A stretch of 64,000 bases of DNA from Bifidobacterium ramosum (GTDB taxonomy: Bacteria > Actinomycetota > Actinomycetes > Actinomycetales > Bifidobacteriaceae). A program made the translations under genes and the position numbers. The notes beneath the pieces were generated by a model. That model searched no databases. It was given only the letters and a program-made list of their open reading frames with translations, and was not told the DNA's origin. The stretch covers positions 85,721 through 149,720 of the forward strand of contig NZ_WBSM01000010.1 in assembly GCF_009299505.1 (NCBI RefSeq), written 5' to 3'. This document shows positions 41,885 to 51,132 of this stretch, piece by piece. Position 1 is the stretch's first letter; each line of letters starts with the position of its first letter.

Positions 41885-42619
41885 ATGAGTCGTATGACCG
41901 GTTACATTCCCACGCTTGAGCAGATCGACGAGCTGCATCGTAAGGCCGCACCGTCGGACGCTGCATACGATCTCATCCATACGCACTGCGTGATCGTCGC
42001 GACCATTGCCTGCCAGTTGGCGCGGCGTCAGAACGCGCTGTTCATGCGTCGATGCACGCTGCCGCGCGACGCACACGGCGATCCCGATTGCGCGGCCGTG
42101 CCGCCGACCGGGGGAGTGGAGGGCGGTACGATGCCGCCGCGTCTGCTCGACGAGCATCTCGTGATGATCGGCGGCCTGCTGCACGACATCGGTACGTATC
42201 AGGTGCTCAAGCACGACGGCAGCGACGGCGAACCGCTCAAATTCAGCGGCAAACGCTACATCCTGCACGGTCTGCTCGGCTATGAGTGGCTGCTTAAGCA
42301 GGGTGTGGACGAATCGATCGCGCAGTTCGCGCGCAACCACACCGGCGTCGGACTCACCCGCGATGACGTGATTCGGCAGGAACTTCCGTTGCCGCCGGAC
42401 GACTATGTGCCGCAGAACCTCGAGCAGGAGACCGTGATGGTCGCCGACAAGTTCCACAGCAAGTCCACGCCGCCGAAGTTCCTCACGGTCGACGCCTACA
42501 CCGCGAAATCCGCCCGTTTCGGCGAGGACAACAAACGCCGCTGGCTCGCGCTGGTCGAGCGCTACGGCCGCCCCGACATCCCCGCCCTCGCCTCCCGCTA
42601 TCACATGCGTCTGGTCTGA
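41885..42619 (+). CDS. HD-domain phosphohydrolase
   Basis: This 244-residue protein has the HD-superfamily metal ligands: His residues at HTHC (32-34) and the HD pair in GGLLHDIGTY (His 100, Asp 101), with ADKFHSK later. The family hydrolyses nucleotides or related phosphates; the substrate is not evident. A ~25-residue Pro/Gly-rich insertion lies between the first His and the HD pair (about 60-85). The start was placed at 41885; 41894 is possible. Confidence 0.8.
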   Translation: MSRMTGYIPTLEQIDELHRKAAPSDAAYDLIHTHCVIVATIACQLARRQNALFMRRCTLPRDAHGDPDCAAVPPTGGVEGGTMPPRLLDEHLVMIGGLLHDIGTYQVLKHDGSDGEPLKFSGKRYILHGLLGYEWLLKQGVDESIAQFARNHTGVGLTRDDVIRQELPLPPDDYVPQNLEQETVMVADKFHSKSTPPKFLTVDAYTAKSARFGEDNKRRWLALVERYGRPDIPALASRYHMRLV

Positions 42620-42678
42620 GCGTCGGTCGTCTGAGTGCTAGTCCGAGCACGTACGCTCCCGCCGCAACACCAACCCCC

Positions 42679-42726
42679 AACGGACATACAGCCGATTCCT
42701 GTGGTGGAATCGGCTGTATGTCCGTT
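42679..42726. repeat. Family A palindrome between convergent genes
   Basis: This single copy lies between the HD-domain gene (+) and the DUF4012 gene (-), where a shared termination structure would be expected. Confidence 0.9.
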
Positions 42727-42777
42727 CATTAGCTTATCGGCGAGGTCATCGGTTCGTCAGCTCCAATCAACGAACCG

Positions 42778-44583
42778 TCAGAACCCCTGATATGTCACGC
42801 CCGGATCACTCGTGCACGTCGGCGTCTGGTCGAACTGCAGATCCGCCGCCCCGGCCCCCGTTGTCACGTCGTACTCGAGCGTGATCGTCGTGCCGACCGG
42901 AATATCGAGCTGCCCCAGATATGTGCTGCGATCGTATGCGGCCACCTCGGTGAACCCGGCCCCGTTCGACGCGCTGATGTTCGTGATCGACCCGCCGGTC
43001 GGCGCGAACAGGATCACGCGGTCGCCCGCCGTGCCGTTCGGCGTGTTGAGGTTGATGTACGAGGGCAGCGACGCGTTCTCCGCGGCCGTCAGTCGGTTGG
43101 TGAACGTGGTCGTGACGTGGTACGTCGCCCCGCCGTCCGCCGTGGTGCCGGTCTTCTGCACCGTGGTCTTACGGTCCACGTACCAGTCGATCTTCGACGC
43201 GTACATCTCGTTGAGGTACATGCCGACGACCGGGTTCTTCGCGTCGCTGGTGATCTCGCCGGTCACGCCTGCGCTGCGCAGCGTGGCGGTGTCCTCGTCG
43301 TGGAACGACCAGAAGTAAAAATGCCGCTGTTCGGCCATGTCCATCATCGCCTTGGCAAGCTTCATCATCTTTGTCGCGTCCATGTTGCTGAACATGTTCG
43401 CGATGACCTGTGCCGCGGTGCCGGTGAAATAGGAGTCCTGCTGCGCGACGGGGATGTCGATGTACACCTTGTTGAGCAGGAATTCGGCGGTATTGGTGCC
43501 GTCGAACGTGGTGCCGTTGATCGTCACCGGTCCGGTCGCGCCGATCATGGCCTGCAGTGCCACCGGGTCGAGGCTCATGACGCCGTCGGATGCGCCGCCG
43601 AACGACTGCTGCTGCCAGAATTCGCTGGCCATGCGCGCCACCTGCGGGTAGTCCGGCGTGGACGTGATGTTGTGGATCGCGGTGCCGAAGTACAGGTCGG
43701 AGAACAGCGTGGCTTGGCCATCGCCGATCTGATCGGTCGCGTTGCCATGGAATTCGGCGTTCGGATGGAACTCGTTGACGGTGATCTTGCCGTTATCGGC
43801 GCTGAACGAGCCGACCGATCCGGCCATGCCGCCCGCGCCGCGGATTTCGGAGTTGGTCTGCGCGAGAATCACGTAGTTGCGCGCGCCGTTGACGCCGAGG
43901 AAGTTCGGCAGCATGTTGAGGATGCCGGTGAGCTGGTCGACCTTGCCGGAGATGTTGGTGAGCTGCGTCTTGCCCTTGGACAGAGCGTTCTGGATGACGC
44001 TGAGCTTGGCATCCGGCAGGTCGTCGATGGTCTTGGCCTGTGCGGTCAGCGTCTTGTTGGCGGCGGCGAACTGCTTGTTGGCGGCCATGATCGGCTCGAG
44101 GTTGAGTCCGCCGTTGCCGTCGGACAGGTTGGATTTGAGCAGTGTATTCGCGGCGGTTTTGAGTTGGGGGAGCGTGGTCTGCGCGAAGTCGTCGAGCGTG
44201 TCGACGGCCGTGCGGACGGACTTGATGTCGGTGCCGTAGACGGGTGCCTTTTCGGCGATCGTCCACAACGGGTCGGACAGGTCCTGCTTGGCTGCGGCGG
44301 TTTCGGTTTGCATGGTGCCGATGATGCCGTCGAGGTTGGTGAGCGACGTCGTCAGGTCGCCGTCCTTGAGCGATTGCGCGGTGCTGATCGCCTTGGTGAG
44401 GTGTCCTTTCGCGCTCATCGCGGACCGGTAGAGTTTCAGTCCGGCAGTGCCGGCCGCGGCCGCTGCGGCGAGGACCAGCAGGATGATGACGAGCGCGATC
44501 CAGCGGCCGATGTGCCGTTGTTTCGGGATGGCGCGAGCATGTGACGAATTGAATGCGCGATTGCGGGCATGACGTGACGACAT
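42778..44583 (-). CDS. DUF4012-domain membrane-anchored protein
   Basis: This 601-residue protein has a short basic cytosolic start, one membrane segment (WIALVIILLVLAAAAAAGTAG, about 28-50) and a large extracellular part. IRGAGGMAGSVGSF and the C-terminal AENASLPSYINLNTPNG region place it in DUF4012, which in actinobacteria is commonly encoded in exopolysaccharide clusters. Its biochemical role is unknown; cell-wall or polymer attachment is a guess. GAGGAGG lies 4 nt before the ATG. It is transcribed in the same direction as the priming sugar transferase. Confidence 0.8.
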   Translation of the reverse strand: MSSRHARNRAFNSSHARAIPKQRHIGRWIALVIILLVLAAAAAAGTAGLKLYRSAMSAKGHLTKAISTAQSLKDGDLTTSLTNLDGIIGTMQTETAAAKQDLSDPLWTIAEKAPVYGTDIKSVRTAVDTLDDFAQTTLPQLKTAANTLLKSNLSDGNGGLNLEPIMAANKQFAAANKTLTAQAKTIDDLPDAKLSVIQNALSKGKTQLTNISGKVDQLTGILNMLPNFLGVNGARNYVILAQTNSEIRGAGGMAGSVGSFSADNGKITVNEFHPNAEFHGNATDQIGDGQATLFSDLYFGTAIHNITSTPDYPQVARMASEFWQQQSFGGASDGVMSLDPVALQAMIGATGPVTINGTTFDGTNTAEFLLNKVYIDIPVAQQDSYFTGTAAQVIANMFSNMDATKMMKLAKAMMDMAEQRHFYFWSFHDEDTATLRSAGVTGEITSDAKNPVVGMYLNEMYASKIDWYVDRKTTVQKTGTTADGGATYHVTTTFTNRLTAAENASLPSYINLNTPNGTAGDRVILFAPTGGSITNISASNGAGFTEVAAYDRSTYLGQLDIPVGTTITLEYDVTTGAGAADLQFDQTPTCTSDPGVTYQGF

Positions 44584-44654
44584 GCGACCTCCTCAAGCGA
44601 TGACGATCTTCTCCGGGCGCTGGTACTGCGGGCGTAATATGTGCACGCATACGC

Positions 44655-44693
44655 GGAAGGGCGGCCGCCGTACCTAACGGCAACCGCCCTTCC
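44655..44693 (-). terminator. Hairpin after the sugar transferase gene
   Basis: GGAAGGGCGG (44655-44664) pairs perfectly with CCGCCCTTCC (44684-44693). It lies 35 nt past the transferase stop codon on the minus strand and before the DUF4012 gene. No long U-tract is present. Confidence 0.5.
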
Positions 44694-44727
44694 ACATTCT
44701 GCAATGTCGGCGTCAATCAAGACGCGA

Positions 44728-46389
44728 TCAGTAAGCGCCGTCTCCGCGCAACACTACACCAACGGTCTTGATCAGGATGGCGATATCCGTCATCACCGAC
44801 CAGTTTTCCACATAATTGACATCCAGGAACTCGGCATCCTCCTGGCTGAGGTCGTTGCGGCCGCCGATCTGCCACGGTCCGGTGATGCCCGGGCGCACGA
44901 GCAGTCGCGTCGAATACAGCGACGAGTACTGGTCGACCTCGTACTGGCGCTGCGGGCGCGGGCCGACGAGCGACATGTCGCCGCGCAGCACGTTGATGAA
45001 CTGCGGGATCTCGTCGATGGAGGTCTTGCGGATGAACTTGCCCACGCGGGTGATGCGCGGGTCGTTCTTCACCTTGAACGTGGCGCCGAGCTCGACGCCG
45101 GCGGCCTTGGCCACCTCGGCGTCCATCTTGTCGGCGTCCACGCGCATGGAGCGGATCTTCAGGCAGTGGAACGGCTTGCCGTAGATGCCGATGCGCTCCT
45201 GCTTGTAGAACACGGGGCCGCCGTCCTCGAGCTTGATGGCGATGGCCGCGAGGCCGATGAGGATGCCGCCGGGGATGAGCGCGACGAGCGAGCCGAGGAT
45301 GTCGAGCGTGCGCTTGAGCAGGCGGGTCGTCCACGAGTACTGCGGCAGGTTGGCCGACAGGATCGGCATGGACGGGTTGTTGCGCATCACCAGTCGGCCG
45401 CCGCCGAGGTCGGCCACCGAGGCGGACAGCGCCAGCTCCATGTTGGCGGATTCCACGGCCAGCGACAGCGTGCGCATGGTTTCGGAGTCGCGGGTGAGCA
45501 CGTCTGCGACGAGCACGACGTTCGCGCCGAGATGCTTGGCGGTCTGCGCCAGATGCGAGTTGAGCGTGAGCACGCGCATCGTCTCCTCGTGCTCGTTGCG
45601 CGGCGCGAACGGCACGGAGATGAGATGCTGCGGCGCGTCCGGATCGTTCTCGTTGCCGACGCGTTCGATCGGGCAGACTGCGAACGGCGCGTAACCCATC
45701 GACAGGCCGTTGTCGGTGCTGAGCTTGTCGATGGTCTTGCAGATGCCGTCCGGCGAGCCGACGATCACGGTCGGATAGTTGTATTCGCCCTTCTTGCGGT
45801 TGCGGTGCAGGCTGCGGCGCATGAGCCAGCGTTCGATGATCGTGAAGACGCCGCTGAGGATGCACGACAGGCCGACGAGCCAGCGCGGGTACGGCTGGGC
45901 AAAGAAGTAGGCGACGGAGCACAGGACGATGAAGTTGGCCAGCGCGGCGGTCATCAGTTTGGTGTACAGTGCGTAGCCTTCGCCCATGGTGTGCCGCTCG
46001 TAGCTCTTGACGAACAGCAGGCACAGCACCCAGACCAGCGCGAACGTAAGACCGGTCTGCACCGAGCCGCCGGCGAGGCTGCCTTCGACGGTGGCGTGTA
46101 CGTTCGGCAGGATGATCAGCACCAGCGTATAGGCGGCGAGCATCATGACCGCGTCGAGCACGACGAGCGCCGTGTTGTAGACGAACCGCCAACGGGGGAT
46201 CGAGGAGAACTTCGTCTTGACGTCGCCGGCCTCGGCGTTCGATCCGTAGGTGCCGTCGAAGAACGTGGGTTGCGGTGCCGCGGTGCCGAGAGCCGTGCCG
46301 CCGGCATCCTGATCGGCGGTGCCGGGGGCCGTGGCGGTCGCGTCGGTCGGCGCGGTGTGTTGGATGGCGATGGTTCGGGGGGCTCGCAT
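44728..46389 (-). CDS. Undecaprenyl-phosphate sugar transferase (EPS priming)
   Basis: This ~553-residue enzyme is predicted to transfer the first sugar-1-phosphate to undecaprenyl phosphate. Four membrane segments lie in the first half, then a CoA-binding-like domain, a fifth membrane helix (IPGGILIGLAAIAIK) and the catalytic bacterial sugar transferase domain: DGGPVFYKQERIG, KIRSM, RITRVGKFIRKTSIDEIPQF, GDMSLVGPRPQ and GITGPWQIGGRNDLS. The start at 46389 has AGGAG 6 nt upstream; an ATG at 46461 with GGAGGG is an alternative. The protein begins with a ~60-residue Thr/Ala-rich segment. It initiates the polymer built by the cluster to the right. Confidence 0.92.
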   Translation of the reverse strand: MRAPRTIAIQHTAPTDATATAPGTADQDAGGTALGTAAPQPTFFDGTYGSNAEAGDVKTKFSSIPRWRFVYNTALVVLDAVMMLAAYTLVLIILPNVHATVEGSLAGGSVQTGLTFALVWVLCLLFVKSYERHTMGEGYALYTKLMTAALANFIVLCSVAYFFAQPYPRWLVGLSCILSGVFTIIERWLMRRSLHRNRKKGEYNYPTVIVGSPDGICKTIDKLSTDNGLSMGYAPFAVCPIERVGNENDPDAPQHLISVPFAPRNEHEETMRVLTLNSHLAQTAKHLGANVVLVADVLTRDSETMRTLSLAVESANMELALSASVADLGGGRLVMRNNPSMPILSANLPQYSWTTRLLKRTLDILGSLVALIPGGILIGLAAIAIKLEDGGPVFYKQERIGIYGKPFHCLKIRSMRVDADKMDAEVAKAAGVELGATFKVKNDPRITRVGKFIRKTSIDEIPQFINVLRGDMSLVGPRPQRQYEVDQYSSLYSTRLLVRPGITGPWQIGGRNDLSQEDAEFLDVNYVENWSVMTDIAILIKTVGVVLRGDGAY

Positions 46390-46589
46390 GGGTATCTCCT
46401 GCGTGGCCGGCGTTGCCGTGGGCGGTTGCGGTATACCCTGATTCGGCTGCGAGGTTGGCATCACTTCATTCCCTCCCCCCCCTCCACGTAGTCGCGCGGA
46501 ACGAGGAAGCGTTGTCTTGCGGTTCGACATGCCGAAGGCCCGTACTGCTCGCCGGGCATGTTGAATCCTTACATTTCCACTGTTCACAT

Positions 46590-46619
46590 ACTATACGGCG
46601 GTGGGGGGATCCGGCTCAA
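46590..46619 (-). promoter_or_regulatory. Promoter of the sugar transferase gene
   Basis: On the minus strand TTGAGC (46619-46614) and TATAGT (46595-46590) are 18 nt apart. The divergent phosphatase gene starts ~180 nt to the right. Confidence 0.5.
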
Positions 46620-46796
46620 GGGTGGTTCGTTCAGGTAGCGTTCAGCGTATGTTCGGGATCATATGTCGGGCGGGAAAACGGCGGCGAACGGCAGCGCGGC
46701 GATTTGTGTTATGCCCTCCATTCCTAGTAAGGTGATTCGGCAGATAGGTTGTGCCCCAGCGACGTGTGCTGGGCGATGATTGAAGGACGGAACGGC

Positions 46797-47399
46797 ATGC
46801 ATATCATGTTCGTGTGCACGGGCAACATTTGCCGCTCTCCCATGGGCGAGCTGTTGCTGACGCGCTATCTGGCGGGCACGACCGTGCAGGTGTCGAGCGC
46901 CGGTACGCGCGGCTTGCCGATGCATCACATCGATCCGTCGAGCGGCCGGCTGATGGACAGCGTCGGCATCGAATCGAGCGGTTTCCGTTCCCGACGCCTG
47001 ACCCGCAGGATGGCGGAGTCCGCCGACCTGATCCTGTGCTTCGAGAAGGAGCAGCGCAAGGACATCGTCACCTTGGCGCCGACCGCGATCCGCTACACGT
47101 TCCTGCTCAACGAGTTCGCGAATATGTGTGAGTATTGTGCACAGAATGGACTGGTGCATGGCCTGACGATCCAGGAGCGACTGCAGTCCGTGATCGAATC
47201 CTCGCAGATCATCCGCCCGCTCATCCCCGAGCCGACGAACATCGAGGACCCGCACGGCAAGGAGTTCGCCAAGTTCCGCGTCGCCGCCGACCAGACGAAC
47301 GCAGCGATCCGCAAGATCCTCACCAGCATGCGCAAGCACTACCGCGTCAACGAGGCCCCGGCGCGTCCCCAGCTTCTCAGTCCCCGTTTCGCTGCGTAG
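46797..47399 (+). CDS. Low-molecular-weight protein tyrosine phosphatase
   Basis: This 200-residue protein opens with MHIMFVCTGNICRSPMGE, the CX5R phosphate-binding loop (Cys 7, Arg 13) of the LMW-PTP family. In EPS clusters such enzymes (Wzb type) dephosphorylate the tyrosine kinase that controls chain length; the BY-kinase at 61723 is the obvious partner. The C-terminal ~60 residues are longer than in minimal family members, and the usual DPY/DPW acid loop is not obvious (EDPHGKEFAKF takes that position). GAAGGAC precedes the ATG. Confidence 0.87.
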   Translation: MHIMFVCTGNICRSPMGELLLTRYLAGTTVQVSSAGTRGLPMHHIDPSSGRLMDSVGIESSGFRSRRLTRRMAESADLILCFEKEQRKDIVTLAPTAIRYTFLLNEFANMCEYCAQNGLVHGLTIQERLQSVIESSQIIRPLIPEPTNIEDPHGKEFAKFRVAADQTNAAIRKILTSMRKHYRVNEAPARPQLLSPRFAA

Positions 47400-47512
47400 G
47401 CTACGGGGTCTGTCTGCGAGCCGGGACCGACCGATCTCATCGCCAGACGTCTGACCGTCGTCGTTCGCTGTTTTCACAGCCCCACCATGTGCGTGCGTTA
47501 CCATAGGCAACC

Positions 47513-48985
47513 ATGAACGGGGTGTTGAAGAGTACAACGATCGCGGGTCCCGCACATGCCGCACATGACGAGCGCGGTACCGGCGATGGGCTTGCCGCTG
47601 ACCTGACCATGACCGACCGCGAGATCGCGGCTGTTGCGAACATCAGTGGTCCGAACGCGGCCATCCGTGGTACCGACGGCCGCAGTGCCGCCGGTGATTC
47701 CGCGATGTCGTCGGTCTCCGTAATCCGCGACGTGTCCGACATCCTGTTCTTCATGGCGCTGGCGCTGCTCCCGGTCGACGGCACCGTGCTGGGCATTCCG
47801 CTGCCATACTGGACGCCACTGTCCCCGTGGTTCTTCCTCGCCTATGCGCTGACGAACTGGCGCGTGCTGCGCTTCACGATGCGCGCGTATCTGCCGTTCT
47901 TCCTGTTCCCGCTGCTGCTTATCCTGACGTCGGTCTACGGCTGGCAGACGATCGGCGTGCACCCGGTGGCGGCGGTCAAGTCGATCCTGTCGGTGCTGCT
48001 CGGTCTGGCATGCCTTGCATCACTGGATATCGCGCTCGTGCGCAAGCGGTTGCCGTGGCGGCCGGCGGTGACTGTACTCGTGGCGACGTATTGGTTTGCG
48101 TTTGCGGTAGGGGTTGTGCAGTTTGTTGCGATACAAATGCATCAGTCTTCTGTAATGACGTATTTTGGCCGAATGATGTACCGTACGTACATTTGGCAGC
48201 TTCGTCCGCAGTTCCTGTTCGCGGAGCCCAGCTATATCGGCATGCATCTGTACGGCGTGCTGCTTCCGGTGTATTGGATGACTCGTGACTGTCGTCTGGC
48301 GATGCTCATTCCGACGTTCGCGATCGGGGCAATAGCCATGGGTTCCGGCACCCGAATCGTGATCGATTCCGTGGTGGCTCTGTTCTTCTTTATGCTGGCG
48401 ACGGTGAACTTCCGTAGCAAAAGGGCGACGTGGGGGTTCGTCGGAGGAATGTCGGTGGTCGGCGGCGGCACTGTGATCGCCATGTTCGCCGATCCCCGCC
48501 TTAATGCCCTGCTGACCAAAGGACTGCTTGCCGGCGATGCCTCCATGTCCTCTCGCATTTTCCACATGCTCGCCCCCATGTGGTCATGGAAGCATGATCT
48601 CCAGCACCTTCTCTTCGGCTGGGGCGCCGGCAACGTCTCCGACGCCGTCCGTACCGGCTACGCCGGCGCTCGCCGTTGGTACGATGCACGTGGTGGAGTC
48701 GGCAACAGTGAGATTGACGGCTTAGCCAATCCACCCGCCGACACTTTTACGATGAGCGCCTACACCAGCTTCATCACTGAATTCGGTGTGCTCTGCCTCG
48801 CTCTGTTTGCGTTGGCGATACTGATTCATATCGTTCGGCGCCGGGGATGGGATCGCAGAACGGTTTGCTGGCTGCTGTTGGTCGTCTATCTGTATATCCA
48901 ATTTGAAGCATACGCATTCTACGCATGGCCATTGTTGTTGTGGGGAGGTCTTACTGCATCGCGTCGGCAACCGGATACGGATTGA
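47513..48985 (+). CDS. O-antigen polymerase/ligase-like membrane protein
   Basis: This 490-residue protein has about ten hydrophobic segments after a ~70-residue hydrophilic N-terminus. A long extracytoplasmic loop lies about residues 360-420 (LFGWGAGNVSD), as in Wzy/WaaL-type proteins. The FAEPSYIGMHLYG motif is typical of polymerases in Gram-positive EPS clusters. It may polymerise or export-ligate the repeat units. A second Wzy-like gene occurs at 54134. Codon use is G+C-rich to ~48 kb and becomes more relaxed toward the 3' end. Confidence 0.7.
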   Translation: MNGVLKSTTIAGPAHAAHDERGTGDGLAADLTMTDREIAAVANISGPNAAIRGTDGRSAAGDSAMSSVSVIRDVSDILFFMALALLPVDGTVLGIPLPYWTPLSPWFFLAYALTNWRVLRFTMRAYLPFFLFPLLLILTSVYGWQTIGVHPVAAVKSILSVLLGLACLASLDIALVRKRLPWRPAVTVLVATYWFAFAVGVVQFVAIQMHQSSVMTYFGRMMYRTYIWQLRPQFLFAEPSYIGMHLYGVLLPVYWMTRDCRLAMLIPTFAIGAIAMGSGTRIVIDSVVALFFFMLATVNFRSKRATWGFVGGMSVVGGGTVIAMFADPRLNALLTKGLLAGDASMSSRIFHMLAPMWSWKHDLQHLLFGWGAGNVSDAVRTGYAGARRWYDARGGVGNSEIDGLANPPADTFTMSAYTSFITEFGVLCLALFALAILIHIVRRRGWDRRTVCWLLLVVYLYIQFEAYAFYAWPLLLWGGLTASRRQPDTD

Positions 48986-49082
48986 TGTGAATACGACCCG
49001 ATGGCCTTGCCCGGTTATGGTCGCTATTGTCGTTGTACCGGTTTGGGATAAGATATGCGTATGTCTACAGTAGGGAGAAGTT

Positions 49083-49964
49083 GTGCTGACCGGTGATACA
49101 CCTAGAGAAGATCCAGAGGGTGCTGCGTTATCGCGCTTGCCGGCGTATAGCGTGCTCATGAGTGTGTATATCAAGGAAGATCCTGCGTTTTTGGAGGAAT
49201 CCTTGGCCAGCATGCTCGCTCAGACTGTGCCGCCGGAAGAAATCGTGGTTGTCAAAGATGGCCAGCTCTCCTCAGAATTGGAGTCTGTTCTCAATAAATT
49301 CACTGATGCGCATCCGAACTTATTCACCATCGTTGCATATCCCAAGAATCAGGGGCTCGGTTATGCCTTGATGAGCGGAGTACCGCGGTGCCGCAATGAG
49401 ATTATTGCACGCATGGATTCGGACGATTACGCTTTCCCCACTCGTATGGAGGAAGAGCTTACCGTTATGCGTGACCGTAACCTCGATATGGTCGGTTCGC
49501 AGATTGTGGAATTCGTTGAAGATCCGTCCGATCCGGTGGCTACGTCCACATTGCCGGTATCGTTTAGCGATATTGTCGCTTTTTCGAAGAAGCGTAACCC
49601 TTTTAGACACCCATCAATGGTGTTCAAGAAGTCCAAGGCACTGGAAGCCGGAAATTACAGTCCGGATTTTCTGTATTTCGAGGACTGGGATTTGTTTAAC
49701 CGCATGCTGGCCCGAGGATGTAATGCGGAGAATATCGATCACCCGCTGGTAGCTATGCGCGTAAGTGCGGATTTTTACGGACGTCGTGGCGGCCCGGCGT
49801 ATCTTCCTCATATCTGGAAGTTCAAAACCGCGCAGCTGAGACGTGGATACTTTACCTTCCCCCAATTCCTGACATCAACGATTCCGCATGTGATCGTTTG
49901 CCTGGTGCCTAATGGCGTTCGCTCATTCATCTATACCCACCTACTCCGGAAAGGAGCCAAGTGA
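49083..49964 (+). CDS. Glycosyltransferase family 2
   Basis: This 293-residue GT-A fold enzyme is predicted to add a sugar to the lipid-linked repeat unit. YSVLMSVYIKEDPAFLEESL, EEIVVVKDGQL and ARMDSDDYAFPTRM (the DxD-type metal/nucleotide site) are present. The start is a GTG after GGGAGAAG. The stop overlaps the next start (TGATG), so the genes are translationally coupled. Confidence 0.9.
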   Translation: MLTGDTPREDPEGAALSRLPAYSVLMSVYIKEDPAFLEESLASMLAQTVPPEEIVVVKDGQLSSELESVLNKFTDAHPNLFTIVAYPKNQGLGYALMSGVPRCRNEIIARMDSDDYAFPTRMEEELTVMRDRNLDMVGSQIVEFVEDPSDPVATSTLPVSFSDIVAFSKKRNPFRHPSMVFKKSKALEAGNYSPDFLYFEDWDLFNRMLARGCNAENIDHPLVAMRVSADFYGRRGGPAYLPHIWKFKTAQLRRGYFTFPQFLTSTIPHVIVCLVPNGVRSFIYTHLLRKGAK

Positions 49965-51106
49965 TGGCGCAAATCGACAACCAACCTACTGTTGCTGTGG
50001 TAACGTTGCACAATTCTCCCAATTATGGTTCGTGTCTGCAGACCTATGCCACGCAGAAGGTGCTCTCCGACATGGGCGCGGTGCCATCCATCGTCGATTA
50101 CTATCGGGCGGACGCCATTCCCGAGAATGAAACCGACCGCGCATTGAACGGCCAGGTGGCCAAGAAGATGCCCATCTTCAAAATTCCCGGAGTGAAGGCG
50201 CTGGCTCGTATCCCGGTAAGCCGTATGGTCAAGCGTCGGGCCGCCCCATTGAATGCATTCCGTCACAGCAAACTGAATCTGACTTCACGCCCCTATTATT
50301 CCATCGAGGAATTGGAAAAGGATCCGCCTCGTGCGGACATTTACTGCACCGGCAGCGATCAGGTATGGAATAGCCTTTGGAACAAGGGGTTTGAGAAGGC
50401 GTTCTATCTGACCTTTGCTCCGGAAGGTGCGAAGCGTATTGCCTATGCGGCGAGCATCGGTAAGTCTTCTTTGGAAGACTGGGAGATCAAGCCCATGCGT
50501 GAGGCATTGTCGAAATATTCGCACATATCCGTGCGTGAGGCCGAGGCCGCGGAGCTGCTCGATTCCATTGGCATTCATGGCGCAGTGCCCGTGATCGATC
50601 CCACTTTGATGTTGGCCAAGGATGACTGGTCGGTTCTGCATAGCGACGATGTGCCGCATGAGCCGTACATTCTGATTTACCAGCTCAACAGGAACCACGA
50701 GTTCGATGAGTATGCCCGCAAGCTGTCCGAAAAGCTGGGGCTGCCGTTGTATCGTATCGCGTATGGCGTGAATGAGCGTCGCGCCGGTGTGCATACCATA
50801 GTATGCCCCAGTGTCGAACAGTTCGTATCGCTGTTCATGCAGGCGGAGTATGTGGTTACGGATTCCTTCCACGGCACGGCATTCTCGATGAACCTGTCGA
50901 AGAAATTTGTGTCCATTAGTCCAGGACGTTTTAGCGGCCGCATTATGAACCTGTTGGAAATGACCGGTGAGACCGGGCAGTATCTGCAGGATTATCGTGA
51001 CTTCAGCGTGGTTGATAATCCTATCAATTACGAGCATGTTCAGCAGGTCTTTGCCGCCAAGCGAGCTGAAACCCAAGCATTCCTGCACACCGCAATCAAT
51101 GACTGA
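49964..51106 (+). CDS. Polysaccharide pyruvyl transferase family protein
   Basis: This 380-residue protein begins AQIDNQPTVAVVTLHNSPNY. Together with CTGSDQVWNS, RIAYAASIGKSS, ISVREAEAAELL and VVTDSFHGTAFSMNLSKKF, it matches the PS_pyruv_trans family, which adds pyruvate ketals from phosphoenolpyruvate to sugar residues. AAGGAG lies 7 nt before the chosen ATG. It is followed at once by a MenD-like enzyme, which makes an unusual acidic decoration of the polymer likely (inference). Confidence 0.87.
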   Translation: MAQIDNQPTVAVVTLHNSPNYGSCLQTYATQKVLSDMGAVPSIVDYYRADAIPENETDRALNGQVAKKMPIFKIPGVKALARIPVSRMVKRRAAPLNAFRHSKLNLTSRPYYSIEELEKDPPRADIYCTGSDQVWNSLWNKGFEKAFYLTFAPEGAKRIAYAASIGKSSLEDWEIKPMREALSKYSHISVREAEAAELLDSIGIHGAVPVIDPTLMLAKDDWSVLHSDDVPHEPYILIYQLNRNHEFDEYARKLSEKLGLPLYRIAYGVNERRAGVHTIVCPSVEQFVSLFMQAEYVVTDSFHGTAFSMNLSKKFVSISPGRFSGRIMNLLEMTGETGQYLQDYRDFSVVDNPINYEHVQQVFAAKRAETQAFLHTAIND

Positions 51107-51132
51107 TTTTTACGCATAAGGAAACGTTCATC